Source: Tritrichomonas musculus
Taxonomy: Eukaryota > Parabasalia > Tritrichomonadida > Tritrichomonadidae
Length of the DNA: 64,000 nucleotides
NCBI GenBank assembly: GCA_039105265.1
Contig: JAPFFF010000010.1
Location: forward strand, 1,984,001 to 2,048,000
Direction of reading: 5' to 3'
Part shown: positions 19,301-30,800 of the stretch, piece by piece
Position numbering within the stretch: the stretch's first letter is position 1
Layout: every line of letters starts with the position of its first letter
Translations under genes and position numbers: made by a program
The notes under the pieces: model-generated
The model's input: the letters and a program-made list of their open reading frames with translations, nothing else
What the model was told of the DNA's origin: nothing
Database searches by the model: none

Positions 19301-20580
19301 ACCATTCAATTATATATTTTTATTTTATGAAGCAATCAGCATCTATTAAAATTATTTAGCATCAACAACAACATTTAGTATTAATATTATTAATATCATT
19401 TATCATCAGCATCAGTATCAACAACATTAACCAACATGCATCATCTATCAACATTATTAATATCATCATCAACAACAACAGCATCTATCAACATTATTTA
19501 GCATCAACAACAACATTTATTATTAATATCATCAACAACATTAACCATTAGTATCATTAACAACAACATAATCAACAACAGAATCATCCATCAATATTAT
19601 TAATATCATTAACAACAACATTAACCAACATCAGCATCTATCAACATTATTAATATCATCCATCAACCATCACCACCATTTATCATCAACATTATCACCA
19701 TTTATCACCACCATTTATCATTAACAACAACAGTATCATTTATTAATATCATCATCACCACCATTTATCATTAACAACAACATTAATATCATCAACATTA
19801 ATATTAACATTATTTAGCATCAACATCAACAACATTTATTATTATTAACATCATCATCATTTACTATTAACATTAACATCAATATCATTTATCAACAAAC
19901 AACAACGGCATCTATCAACAACAGCATCATCCATCAACGATGGCATCTATCATTAACAACAACAACAGCAGTATTAACATTATTTAGCATCAAACAAGAG
20001 CATCTATCAACCAACATTATTAATATCATCATCAACCAACAGGCATCATCTATCAACAACAACAACAGCATCTATCATTAACATTATTTAGCATCAAACA
20101 AGAGCATCTATCAACCAACATTATTAATATCATCATCAACATCAACTATCAACAGCATCTATCATTAACAACAGTATTAATATTATTTAGTATTATCAGC
20201 AACAACAACACCATCTATTAACATCTATCAACAACAGCATTTATCATTATCAACAGTATTAACATCACCATCTATCATTATTAATATTACCATCAACAAC
20301 AACAACAGCATCAACATCAACAGCATTTACTATTAACATCTATCATCATTTATTAACATCAACACCATCTATTAACATTATTAATATCGACAACAACATT
20401 ATTAATATTATCATCACCATCATTTATCATCAACATCAGTATTAACATTATTAATATCATCCATCAACATCAACTATCAACAGCATCTATCATTAACAGC
20501 ATCCATTAACAACAACAGTATTAACATTATTTAGTATCATCAACAACAATTGAATCATTAACAACAATCACGTATTTTTC
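19301..20580. repeat. Degenerate short-unit repeat array (ATCAACAACATT type)
   Basis: 1.3 kb built of CATCAACA, AACATTATTAATATC and ATTTATCATC units. The plus strand has very few G residues, an extreme strand asymmetry. No coding frame is supported. Such G-poor arrays could keep one strand unstructured, for example near a replication origin, or be simple slippage product. Confidence 0.85.
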
Positions 20581-20587
20581 ATTTAAA

Positions 20588-20650
20588 GGTGAAGAGGCCT
20601 CGCAGCGAGTGCTCGGCACGAGGGTGAATTCTCACCCGATTTTCGTCACC
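20588..20650 (+). other. Two-tier hairpin, GGTGA type, with extra GC-rich arm
   Basis: Outer arms GGTGA (20588-20592) and TCACC (20646-20650). Inner arm GGGTGA-ATTC... pairs with TCACCC (20622-20637). Between them lies a GC-rich block (GAGGCCTCGCAGCGAG) that can fold on its own. Confidence 0.55.
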
Positions 20651-20813
20651 TTCTTGTTTTCATTCCCTTCAATTACAACATTCAATACATTCATAACAAG
20701 TTCGTTTCATTCGTTCGTTCATTCAATTTGTTCAATACACATTCACAACAAGGTCAATAACATCATTCAATTCGATTTCTAAATAAGAGGCCAATTTATG
20801 TCAATTGCATTAA

Positions 20814-20849
20814 GGTTAACAGGTTAGATCTAACCCTATTTTTCTAACC
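20814..20849 (+). other. Two-tier hairpin, GGTTA type
   Basis: Outer GGTTA/TAACC arms enclose ACA, a 14-base palindrome GGTTAGATCTAACC, and CTATTTTTC. The same sequence recurs at 21407, 22468 and 37461, and on the other strand at 23554, 38563 and 38653. Confidence 0.75.
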
Positions 20850-21065
20850 TTATTGCTTTCAATTCATTTAATTTCTAAATAATCAAATAAGAGGTCAAAT
20901 GCATTAACTAGAAATATCGATAATTAGGTTCAATACTATCATTCAATTCGTTCAATAACACTTGCAATAACATTCACTCGTTTCATTCATTCAATTTGTT
21001 CAATAACATTCACAACAAGGTCGTTTCTAAATAAGAGGCCAAATACTAAGGTGAATTGTATTAAA

Positions 21066-21101
21066 GGTGAACAGGTGAATTGTCACTATATTTTTGTCAC
21101 C
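21066..21101 (+). other. Two-tier hairpin, GGTGA type
   Basis: Same layout and spacing as the GGTTA type, but both outer and inner arms are GGTGA with TCACC/TCAC. The change on one arm is matched on the other, which supports base pairing as the conserved property. Confidence 0.7.
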
Positions 21102-21406
21102 TCTGCTTTCATTTAAACAACCACTATATGCTCCTAGAAAATGGAGTGAACAGATGACCAATTCAAATAAGAGGCCAAATGCATTCAATTCATTTCTAAA
21201 TAATCAAATGCATTCATTCCATTCAATTCATTTAATTCATTCCAGTCAATTTGTTCAATAACATTCACAACAATTCCATTCGTTCGTTCAATTCCTAAAT
21301 AATCAAATTCTAAGACCAAATAAGAGGTCAATTTCATTCGACATCATTCAATTCATTCTATTCGTTCGTTCAAAACCAGCAATCAATTTATGTAAAATGC
21401 ATTAAA

Positions 21407-21442
21407 GGTTAACAGGTTAGATCTAACCCTATTTTTCTAACC
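21407..21442 (+). other. Two-tier hairpin, GGTTA type
   Basis: Identical in sequence to 20814-20849, again preceded by ATGCATTAA-like sequence and followed by TTATTGCTT. Confidence 0.75.
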
Positions 21443-22467
21443 TTATTGCTTCCGATCAATTCGTTCAATTCCATTCATTCAACATCATTCATTCAATTCC
21501 ATTCAATTCGTTTAATAGTGTAGTTAATTTGTTCATTCAACTCAGTTCGTTTAATAGTATAGTTAATTCGTTCAATATATTCGACATTATTCATTCATTC
21601 AAATGCATTCGTTCGTTTAATTCAATTCATTTAATTCGTTCAATTCATTTAATTCGTTCAATTCATTTATTCATTCCAGTCAATTCGATTCGTTCATTCA
21701 TTCACAATAAGGTCAAATACGAGGTGAATTGTCGCCTTCTGTCTTCGATCAACAACCACAACATGAAACAGAAAATGGAGTGAACAGATTCATTTCATTC
21801 GTTTGTTCAATTCAATCTATTCGTTCAAAACCAGCACCCAATTTATGTAAAATGCATTAACTAGAAATATTGATAATTAGGTTCAATTCATTCATTCAAT
21901 TCGTTCGTTCAATTCATTTGTTTCATTCAATTACAGTCATTCAATAACATCATTTAATTCATTCAATACTATCATTCAATAACATCATTTAATTCATTCA
22001 ATACTATCATTCAATTTGTTCAATAACACTTGCAATAACATTCACAACAAGGCCGTTTCATTCAATTCAATCTATTCGTTCGTTCAAAACCAGCACTCAT
22101 TCAATTCATTTCAGTCAATTCAGTTCATTCATTCACAACAAGGTCAAATACGAGGTGAATTGTCGCCTTCTGTTTTCGATCAATCAATCAGTTTATTAAT
22201 GATAATGTTTCCTGTTCCATGATAATGTTCCATGTTCCATGATAAAATGGTTCCTGAAAAATGTAGTGGACAGAAGACAAATAAAATACTAAGGTGATTT
22301 ATCACCTCTGCTTTCGATCAATAACCATAACATGAAACAGAAAATGGAGTGAACAGATTCATTCCTTTCATTTAATTCCTTTCAATCTATTCGTTCAATT
22401 CATTTAATTCGTTCACTCAATTCAATTCGTTCAAAACCAGCAATCAATTTATGTAAAATGCATTAAA

Positions 22468-22503
22468 GGTTAACAGGTTAGATCTAACCCTATTTTTCTA
22501 ACC
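22468..22503 (+). other. Two-tier hairpin, GGTTA type
   Basis: Third identical plus-strand copy inside the nested element's repeat region. Confidence 0.75.
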
Positions 22504-23143
22504 TTATTGCTTCCGATCAATTCAGTTCGTTCAATTCATTTCATTCATTCACAATAAGGTCAAATACAAGGTGAATTGTTAACTTCTGTTTTCATTCAAC
22601 AACCACAACATGAAACAGAAAATGGAGTGAACAGATTCATTTCATTCGTTTGTTCAATTCACAACAAGGTCATTCCAGTCAATACTATCATTCGGTTCGT
22701 TCACTCAATTTATTCAATTAGATTCGTTCAATACTATCATTCAATTTGTTCACTCGTTTCATTCAATTTGTTTACTCGCTCGCTCAATTCGTTCATTCAA
22801 TTTATTCAATTCCATTTCTAAATACTAAGGTGAATTGTCGCCTCTGCTTTCGATCAACAACCACAACATGAAAATGGAGTGAACAGATTCATTTCATTCA
22901 TTCAACATCATTCATTCAATTCGTTCAATCTATTCGACATTATTCATTCATTCAAATAAGAGGTCAAATGCATTGATGAGAAATAACACTTATAATAATA
23001 TCACAACAAGGCCGTTTCATTCAATTCATTCAATTTGTTCAATAAGGTCATTTCAGTTCATTAATTTGCTTAATACTATCATTCATTCGTTCAATTCGAT
23101 TCTATTCGTTCAATAACACTTATAATAATTCATGTCAAATACA

Positions 23144-23179
23144 GGTGGTGTTTATCGGGTGAGAATTCACCTCTTCACC
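23144..23179 (-). other. Two-tier hairpin, GGTGA type, reverse orientation
   Basis: Outer GGTG (23144-23147) and CACC (23176-23179). The inner arm GGTGA-GAAT-TCACC is a perfect stem (23158-23171). Confidence 0.6.
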
Positions 23180-23553
23180 CTGACTAAATTTTTCAAATAA
23201 GTGGCCAATTCATTCGTTCGTTCATTTCATTCAATTCCTTTCATTCATTCATTCATTCGTTCGTTCATTCAATTCCTTTCATTCAACATTATCATTCATT
23301 TCATTCAATAATTAGATTCAATTTCTAAATAATCAAATACGAGGTTAATTCAATAACAGCTTCGTTTGCTTAATAATGCTGCTGTTCCATGATAATGTTC
23401 CATGTTCCATGATAAATCAGTTCATGAAAAATGAGGTGGACAGTTGACAGATGACAGGTCAATTACATTTAACAACTACCTTGACTGTATTTTTCAATTC
23501 AACAAACAGCACTCAATTCGTTCAATCAATCAATCACCAAATCAAACAAAATA

Positions 23554-23589
23554 GGTTAGAAAAATAGGGTTAGATTTAACCTGTTAACC
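23554..23589 (-). other. Two-tier hairpin, GGTTA type, reverse orientation
   Basis: Reverse-complement copy with inner loop GATT instead of GATC. It lies upstream of the two minus-strand genes of the nested piece. Confidence 0.7.
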
Positions 23590-23793
23590 TTAATGATCAT
23601 TCTGTTCCTTGTTCCTAGATAATGTAATGGGCAGGTCAAATGAGAGACCAATTAACTACAACAAGAAAGATGTAATAATGTCACTGTGTCACTAGATGTC
23701 ACCGGATAAATCGTTTCCTAAAAAATGGAGCGGACAGATGACATAAACATCTTTTTTTAATATTATTCCAGCGAAGACAAAAATAATATATTA

Positions 23794-24066
23794 TTAGATC
23801 AACTCATTCATAACTTCATTTAATACACCAAGGCACTTATCATTAACACTATCCTTCTTGTCTACGATTAATATTAAATTACCATTCCTTTTAGTAAACT
23901 TGTATCCAGTTATCTTAATCTGATTATTAAGTTCCTTAGGTTTAAATTGATTACAGTAAGGATTATTCTTTATAAGCTTCCTTAATGGTTTAATCTCATC
24001 TCTCTTAGCTAGCTCACTTATGAAGTTAAACAAAATTTCTTTTTCACTAATATCATAAATATTCAT
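23794..24066 (-). CDS. Small protein of unknown function (nested element)
   Basis: 90 residues from an ATG preceded by TTAAATG context. It is Lys/Asn-rich, with a helical N-terminus and a KITGYKFTKRNGNLILIVDK beta-hairpin-like core. No family recognised. It is co-directional with 24100-24468, 33 bases downstream of it, suggesting a shared transcript. Confidence 0.55.
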   Translation of the reverse strand: MNIYDISEKEILFNFISELAKRDEIKPLRKLIKNNPYCNQFKPKELNNQIKITGYKFTKRNGNLILIVDKKDSVNDKCLGVLNEVMNELI

Positions 24067-24099
24067 TTAAATATAAACAAAAATAATAACAAAGATTGC

Positions 24100-24468
24100 T
24101 TACTTATTAATCATATCAGCAAAGACTTTATTTCTCCTCATCATCTTAGGCATCGGTTCGTAATAAACTATATCAACATCATCGCTCGAGTCTTCTTCTT
24201 TATTCTGTTTAATTACCTCGTTTATTATTTCTTTAGTAAGTTTCTTGTGCTCCTTTCGTTCTCTTTCTTTCTTTAAGTACTCGTTTATATTTTGCAATTC
24301 TTGTAGTATCTGTAAACTGATATAAATTGGATCTAGATTAAGGTGGTGATTAAACTTAGGGCTGTATAAAGGAGGTTGTTCGTCTTCTTCATCTTTATTA
24401 TTTGTATTATCATCTTCTTTATTATTTGTATCTTGTTCGTCTTCTTCATCTTTATTATTTGGTTTCAT
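24100..24468 (-). CDS. Acidic-repeat / coiled-coil small protein (nested element)
   Basis: 122 residues. The N-terminus is a low-complexity KDEEDEQ/NNKED repeat. The middle is a charged helix (ERERKEHKKLTKEIINEVIK) and the C-terminus is MMRRNKVFADMINK. The last ~80 residues match the outer element's 42799-43341 protein in layout and ending (RRRRNNIFSDMI), so the two are relatives of one Maverick family. It overlaps the end of the upstream gene at the junction with the outer element. Likely a virion or morphogenesis protein by its position in the outer element; function unknown. Confidence 0.6.
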   Translation of the reverse strand: MKPNNKDEEDEQDTNNKEDDNTNNKDEEDEQPPLYSPKFNHHLNLDPIYISLQILQELQNINEYLKKERERKEHKKLTKEIINEVIKQNKEEDSSDDVDIVYYEPMPKMMRRNKVFADMINK

Positions 24469-27400
24469 TATAAGTCAAATAGAGTGTTCCCTCATATGCA
24501 TCAAGTTGTTTTTCGAATTGATAACGAATGCTTGTACTATTTGGTACGCTGAATGTGTACTTAATTATTGTTAATTTATTCACTAACGCATCTAACCTAG
24601 CTTTTAATGATTCGTTCTCATGTTGTAGATTTGATATCTGACTGTTCATTGTTACGATTTTAGTAACATTATCACCTACTAACTTGGCTAGATCTTGATG
24701 AGATTTAATATAATTATTTAATTTTGTCTTCAGTTCATCATTTTCACTTTTCAATGCATAATTGGCCAAATCAACAGGTTCAGGAATTTCACTTTTTAAT
24801 GCTATTTGATCTTGCTTCAATATTTTTTCCGCTAATATTAATTTGGTATCAAAAGAGTCTTCCCCGTTATCGATATAAAAGCACAGACCATTACTATCAC
24901 TTTTATAATAAGTTAAGTAATAGGTTGTTCCATCAATTTCAACATCGACATTAACATCTCCATCTGCAGTAATAACACCATTATAATCAAACAAATAATC
25001 AAACTCTTTTACAAAGCCATCGTTATTTGATATTGTTCCAACAAGGCGAATTCCCCTAGTCAATGTTATTTTGACTTCCCACGATCCTGAATTATCTTGT
25101 ACATTTTCAAATGGCACTTCAATAGATTCTTTGTATATCAAATCATTTTTGCTTCGATATTTATTATCTGCTTCTTCTTTCGTATACAGGTTATCCATAT
25201 TAACCATATTATTTTTTAATTCATCTAATGCTTCATTTACTTCATCAACAGTTGGGAATTCATTTAAAGTCGTAGCTAGAGCTGTATCATTCTTTTCTAT
25301 CTGCTCATGTAATGTATCTATCTTCTTATGTAAAGCATCTATATCACAAGTATAGGCTAAATCATTTGTAGTAAATTCCATTCTTCTTTTTGCTGTATTC
25401 TCTTTGATGCTGATTCCACCAACCCTCAGTTTATTTGGGTTTGATATAACAAATGTTTTGTTATTCATAGTGCAGCTAGGAAAATCAGTTGTTCCTTGAT
25501 AATTAATTGTTCCATCAGTAATATTAATAGTAACTATATTCTCTTCATAATCAACATCATTGTATTCACTAACTTTTTGGACCAAAAATCGTGCTTTGAT
25601 TGTTCCATCTGTGATAACATCTTCAGCCTCCAAATGGACCTCGCCATTGACATATTTACCAACAACATCTATTATGTCATCTCTAACCAAATCTGTTGAT
25701 GACACACTCTTCTCTACAGTAGTCGCTAATGTTTTTATCATTGGTTTCATCGTATGACGGAATCTCTTACACATATCCATTGTTGAAGTTAATGTCATGG
25801 CTACTTTGGACGGATCATCAAGTTCATCAGTAAAGTTTATTTCATTAACAGGTACATACTCCTCATCGCACCAAGCTATAATATTATTTAGTTTATCTTT
25901 GTTAGATAACGAACGCATCATTCTACTAACTGGAATAGATACCATATCACCAAAGAATACATCAGCTCCAATATCAGGTAGTTCGTCAGTGAGCTTACCA
26001 GCAATATCTTCTACAACATTTGTACCAACATCAGACACCTTGGTTACAGTATTTATTAATTCCCTACCCCCAGTTTGTGCTGCTTTAGATGCAAATGATA
26101 ATGCTTTACCAGCAACACCTATACCAGTAGCACCTAATACACAACCAACAGCACCTAAAGCAATACCTATGTTAGCTTTCATATCTACCTTATCCACTTC
26201 TTTTTGTAAATATTTTGTCTTCGCTGCTTGTTCTGCCATCTCTGAGTTCAATGTCTCTACATTGTTCTTTATATCTTTCACGTCATAAGAAACCACATCA
26301 ACAGTATTTGTAACCATGTTTAGATCTGATCGCATAGTCATAATGTTATCAGCTGTAATTATCTTCGAAGAAGTAATATTGAAGTCCGTATACAAAGTTG
26401 TGGCTGCATCTGGTCTTGGAGTAATCTCATAAAATTGTTGTTGAATAATGTACTTAAAAGCATTTGTTGTTGGATCCCAGTTAACTTCTTCTATAGGATC
26501 CGTGTACTGTTGACGTAAATAGAGTTCGATATCTCTAGTCGCTATGTTAATGTTACTGCTGGACCAATAATAGTTAATTTTTTCAATACTATCTAATTCA
26601 GCAATCAAATCTATGTCGTACCCATAATGTTCGTTCTTATGTAGTTCATCCCATCTAAAAGTAAGCCTGTTACTCGCTCCATCAAGTGACATATCGTAAA
26701 CAATTTTGTCTATACGGTTCAACAACGACTCTACCTCTTCTTTATTACTGTTTTGGATCTGTAATTGTAGCGGTAAATAATCGTATCCTTCTTTAGTATA
26801 TATCTCTACTGTTGAATCACATCTATCTATTTCTATGCTATGTGCAGAACCATTTGCCTCTGTACCATCTTTGAACAACAACTTTGTAGTGCCATTGGCG
26901 AACATCACTTTCATGAAATTTTCATTAGTATCATCCAACAACATCTTATTCCATTCACTACGTTTGCATCTGACATAGCATCCACTTGCTCCATAATTAT
27001 TTTTGTTTACACGAAGATATTGCTTACTGCTCTCTATTTTCCCATTGCTACGTCCTTGCATGTTCTCTCCAACCCATTTTGTTCCATCCCATATTAGGCT
27101 CCATCTATTACCAAAACAGTGTTCAGTAAATGTAAAATTAAGGTTAATGGGTATTGTATAATCATTTGGAATTCGATATATCATCTTGTAGTAATCAACT
27201 GAGTCGACATTCACTGTAGTTACGACACTTGGTTTATAAAAGTAATGAACATCTGATTCATACAACTGAAGAGCATTACGCGCATCTATTACATCACACT
27301 TGACTACTGGCTTCTTCGCAACCATCGAGTCTTGCTTTAGTAAGTACTGTATCGATAGCTCCCCATTCATGTATAATGAATATGGATTCACACCGAGTCT

Positions 27401-27868
27401 AGTATCAAATGCTATAAAGAACTCAGGGCCGAATGTAGTCCAATGTGTGACCATACATTTAAGATCAGTACGACATGTAATACACGGACCTTTTGCTTGA
27501 TGATTTTCAACGTATGCAGTAAATTCTTTCACTAGATTGCCTTCATAATCGTATATCACTTCTTTCCTAAGTATGAATTTGAATACGACAGTTACGTCAG
27601 GAGCAGCTATTATCTTATTTAGTACGTCATTTGACATATTAATTTTCAGGATGTTGTAGTTAGCCATCGACAGTGATTCATCTTTATAGGCTGTTATGTT
27701 CTCATTTTTGATTTCATATTCAGGATAACCTTCTACTTCTTCAAACCAGCTTCCTCCTTGTACATATCCATCCAAATCACTCAGCGTTAATAATTCACTT
27801 GCTTTCCTAGTAGCATCTCCTACCTTAAATTGTATGTCTCCAATGAATTTTGTTGTCGTCTCGTCCAT
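24455..27868 (-). CDS. Giant Maverick surface-type protein with coiled-coil end (interrupted by the nested element)
   Basis: 1,137 residues from an ATG in TTAAATG context. A beta-rich N-terminal half contains NRWSLIWDGTKWVGENMQG and TTLYTDFNITSSKIITADNIMTM-type blocks. A Gly/Ala-rich hydrophobic segment follows (GIALGAVGCVLGATGIGVAG), then beta-rich domains and a terminal coiled coil. The WDG/W and TDxNxxSSKI blocks recur in the neighbouring 27896-31999 protein, so the two are paralogues. The build (globular domains, membrane-active-like stretch, coiled coil) resembles a fibre or receptor-binding spike; that role is inferred. The 3' end is cut by the nested insertion, and a piece of the gene lies at 16834-17539. 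Confidence 0.8.
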   Translation of the reverse strand: MDETTTKFIGDIQFKVGDATRKASELLTLSDLDGYVQGGSWFEEVEGYPEYEIKNENITAYKDESLSMANYNILKINMSNDVLNKIIAAPDVTVVFKFILRKEVIYDYEGNLVKEFTAYVENHQAKGPCITCRTDLKCMVTHWTTFGPEFFIAFDTRLGVNPYSLYMNGELSIQYLLKQDSMVAKKPVVKCDVIDARNALQLYESDVHYFYKPSVVTTVNVDSVDYYKMIYRIPNDYTIPINLNFTFTEHCFGNRWSLIWDGTKWVGENMQGRSNGKIESSKQYLRVNKNNYGASGCYVRCKRSEWNKMLLDDTNENFMKVMFANGTTKLLFKDGTEANGSAHSIEIDRCDSTVEIYTKEGYDYLPLQLQIQNSNKEEVESLLNRIDKIVYDMSLDGASNRLTFRWDELHKNEHYGYDIDLIAELDSIEKINYYWSSSNINIATRDIELYLRQQYTDPIEEVNWDPTTNAFKYIIQQQFYEITPRPDAATTLYTDFNITSSKIITADNIMTMRSDLNMVTNTVDVVSYDVKDIKNNVETLNSEMAEQAAKTKYLQKEVDKVDMKANIGIALGAVGCVLGATGIGVAGKALSFASKAAQTGGRELINTVTKVSDVGTNVVEDIAGKLTDELPDIGADVFFGDMVSIPVSRMMRSLSNKDKLNNIIAWCDEEYVPVNEINFTDELDDPSKVAMTLTSTMDMCKRFRHTMKPMIKTLATTVEKSVSSTDLVRDDIIDVVGKYVNGEVHLEAEDVITDGTIKARFLVQKVSEYNDVDYEENIVTINITDGTINYQGTTDFPSCTMNNKTFVISNPNKLRVGGISIKENTAKRRMEFTTNDLAYTCDIDALHKKIDTLHEQIEKNDTALATTLNEFPTVDEVNEALDELKNNMVNMDNLYTKEEADNKYRSKNDLIYKESIEVPFENVQDNSGSWEVKITLTRGIRLVGTISNNDGFVKEFDYLFDYNGVITADGDVNVDVEIDGTTYYLTYYKSDSNGLCFYIDNGEDSFDTKLILAEKILKQDQIALKSEIPEPVDLANYALKSENDELKTKLNNYIKSHQDLAKLVGDNVTKIVTMNSQISNLQHENESLKARLDALVNKLTIIKYTFSVPNSTSIRYQFEKQLDAYEGTLYLTYNETK
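24460..24919. repeat. 460-bp direct repeat, copy 2
   Basis: Partner of 17082-17541. It codes for the terminal coiled coil of the 24455-27868 protein. Confidence 0.9.
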
Positions 27869-27895
27869 TTAAGTCCAAAAAAATAATTCTCTATT

Positions 27896-30800
27896 CTACT
27901 CTATATTTGCGCACTTCTTCTCTAATGTAGCAAGTCTTGTCTCAAGAGTATCAATATATGCATCCTTCTGGTCTATCATTTCCTTCACTTCTGCTTTAGT
28001 AATATAAGCAGTCATATCTATATCTTCTAATGGATGCTTATTTTCAAGCTCTTTGATTTTCTCGCACATGAATGCTATTGTACCCTTTAAAGTATCGCGA
28101 TATGTCTTTGCAATATTAATACATGTATCAAATGAAACCATCATCTTATCAGCATCCTTCATTGTTATTTCAAGTTCAGGTTCATCATCTGTTTCTTCAT
28201 GATATGCCCATGCAAGAATCTTTTCTAATACATCTTCCTCTGCTAATGTTTCTGGGTTATCATTACGACGGAACCAACTTGGAATATTAAATAATCCTAT
28301 TCTATTTGCTACATATGCTTCTGCTGCTACTCCTGCTATAGCTGCTGCATCACCAGGATGATGTCTAACAAACTGCCATTGACCATGTAAGAACCTTCTA
28401 GCAACATAACCTACTGCTCCCATAATAACCTGGGTAGTTGCACTTATAACACCATCTTGTTGGTACATTTCTATCACTCCATTCACAATATTAATTACAT
28501 GTAGTCTTCTTCTATCTATTGTAGCAACTACATTTCCATTATATAGTACTTGTGTTATTTCTTCACCAGTTGTTTCATCTAATGTGTCATTAAAAGCTAA
28601 AAGATTACCATGAGAATAAATATTATCCATTAGTTCTCCTCTTTGTTCATCACTCATTTGTTCTATCATTCTTGCTGTTATTGCTGGTGTTGTTCCTGGT
28701 ACTGTCCAAGTATCTGTTGTGGCAACAAGGTCATAATGCTGATATCTAACTCCATTTGCATTGACTTCTATTTGTGAATTTATTCCAACAAATCGTACTT
28801 GACCTCCACTAATATTTGCTGTTGTTGGAGCAGAATAATCAATAGTAGCAACAATTGGGTCAATAGTCTCTCCTCTATGGTCAATAATATTTATCCATGC
28901 TTCCATTGTTTGGTCATTCAAGTAAGGTTCTAAACCAATATCTCCATTTTGAACAAATGGTAAATTTAGTCTATCTTGCATCGATAATTGTTCAATATCT
29001 CTCGCTGTGTATGTTGTTCCATCCCATTCTATTGACCAATTATTATCAGTAGCTCTATGTATTCTATCTGTCATCTCAATATCAGCTGGCCTTATTAGAG
29101 TCCTTCGTTGAAATACATTATTATGGATAATGAGTTGGTCATTATAAAACAAATCATACACATTAAACCACTCTCTTCCATGATATTGGATACGTAAGAT
29201 ATCAGGATGATTAGCAACTAATGCATTTCGTTCTTCTCTTGTCAAATCTGCTATGTCTTCTAAGGTATACTGAGTTCCAGCAATATCAATAACAGGAACT
29301 TGATTCCTAAGTGCAATCGTAGTTGAAGCTGTATTTGTCATTGTAGTCTGTGGTACAGTTATATCTGTTCGAATCTCATCTGTTTCATCTGTAACAACTT
29401 GTGGCTGAACTTCTCTATGAGTTCTCACTAATGATTGTTCAGTGGTTGTGATAGTATTAGTTGCATTATCAGTATCATTATCAGTTATTGTAATCGAGGA
29501 TGAATTAATATTTAATGTTTCAGTTCCATTCGTATCTGGTCTATTCCTAAAGAAATTTAATACATTCGAACCAAGTGTAGCAATAGCATTTCCTAACTGA
29601 GTTAATGCATGTGTTGTAGATAGAACAACCTGTGTTGCTGAGAATGTTGATATAGCTCCAGCCACGGGTATTTGAACAGTTGTTGTAGTTGGCAAAAATC
29701 TTTCCATAGTCATCTTATCAGCCTTCAAATCAACATTCACCAAAAACTTACCTTGAAAGCCACTACCTCCATCACCTGGATAACCTCCACCTCCACCTCC
29801 ACCTCCTCCACCATTACCTCCTGGCCCAGGGAAAGGTGTTGTTTGATATGTATTAATATTTACTGAGTTATTGGACATATTTAATGTTGAGAGTACCCCT
29901 GCAATCGATACTACTGAAGCTAGAATATTTAAAATCGTATTTGCAACTGATATACCTTGTTTAATACTATCAGTATATTCATTATACATGGCTTGAATTC
30001 TCATTTGCTCAGCTAGATTATCAACTGTCTGTTTCAATAAAGCATAATCATATTGCAATATGTCAGTAATTCCACCAACAACATTTAAGTCTCTTCTCAT
30101 CGTCATGATATTATCAGCCCATATAATCTTTGATGAATAAATATTTAAATCTGTTGATATAGTTGAACAGTTTCTTGGATCTGGCTCTACTTCATAAAAT
30201 TGTTCTTGTAAGATTATGTTAAATGGATTAACTTTTACATCAAATTCAAATAATTCTTTTTCCATGTATATTCGAATGCTCTTATGGTTAAATCCTTCAA
30301 TGATTTTTATGGAATGTCTTTTTTCTCGCTGATAATTAAATGATTCTAGACAAGGATTTGATCCATAAGTGTGCATGACTCCAGAATTAATACAGTGTTC
30401 AGGATGACAATCCCATTTTAATTCTGTTATGTTTCCATTAATATTTAAATCTGCATAAACATATAATCCGTCTTCTTCTTTTAATCCGCTTGGTGCATCA
30501 ACATACATTCTAGCTTGTTCATATTTATTTCCATCTTGTGTGAATGTACCTGAACTGCTAGGATCAAAAACTGCAGTTGTTCCTACGTTTAATATGGTTC
30601 CATCTTTCTTAACAACTCTCCAATTTGTAAGATAGTCTTTTAGTATGTGAGCATAATTATCATCATCTGTTAAATCTTCTTTTATTGTTCCTTTTATCCA
30701 TTTCCCAATTAGTTCGTTCTTTTTAATTATTATTGCTGGAGCTCCGCTATTATTATTCATGTATGATATTTTTGCTGTAAACACATTTTGACAGTTATTT

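Larger units (their letters stand above)
20581..23760. repeat. Complex repeat region: ATTCAATTCGTTC units with embedded hairpins
   Basis: 3.2 kb dominated by ATTCAATTCGTTCATT-type units. It is interspersed with a ~70-bp module: a short hairpin GGTGA-ATTG-TCGCC, then CTTTCGATCAACAACC, ACATGAAACAGAAAATGG and AGTGAACAG. The module occurs near 21721, 22152, 22291, 22568 and 22827. A second module is the two-tier hairpin (listed separately). Open frames across this region are repeat-driven and not credible genes. Confidence 0.85.
17540..24459. mobile_element. Nested related Maverick fragment (left end, helicase, repeats, two small genes)
   Basis: It begins TAGTATAGTATAGGCAGTGG, the same terminus as the outer element but divergent further in (AGCCAAGCTCAGGCACACC versus the outer ACCAAGCTCAGGTACACC). 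No matching inverted end is seen at its other side, so one end is missing. It sits at GTTAAG, another TTAA-containing target. It carries a helicase gene, 4.4 kb of repeats and two small minus-strand genes, one a relative of the outer element's 42799-43341 gene. It is broken, with at least one terminal loss. Confidence 0.8.

Noticed and set aside
21529-22821. Open frames of 68-84 residues rich in FNS/IHS
   Set aside because: They follow the ATTCAATTCGTTC repeats and have no coding character.
19301-23760. CRISPR-like array
   Set aside because: Units are degenerate and contiguous, without uniform repeats and unique spacers; this is a eukaryotic element.
25797-26288. 163-residue plus-strand frame
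   Set aside because: It is antisense to the giant surface-type gene, with low-complexity Ser/Ala/Pro content caused by the opposite strand.
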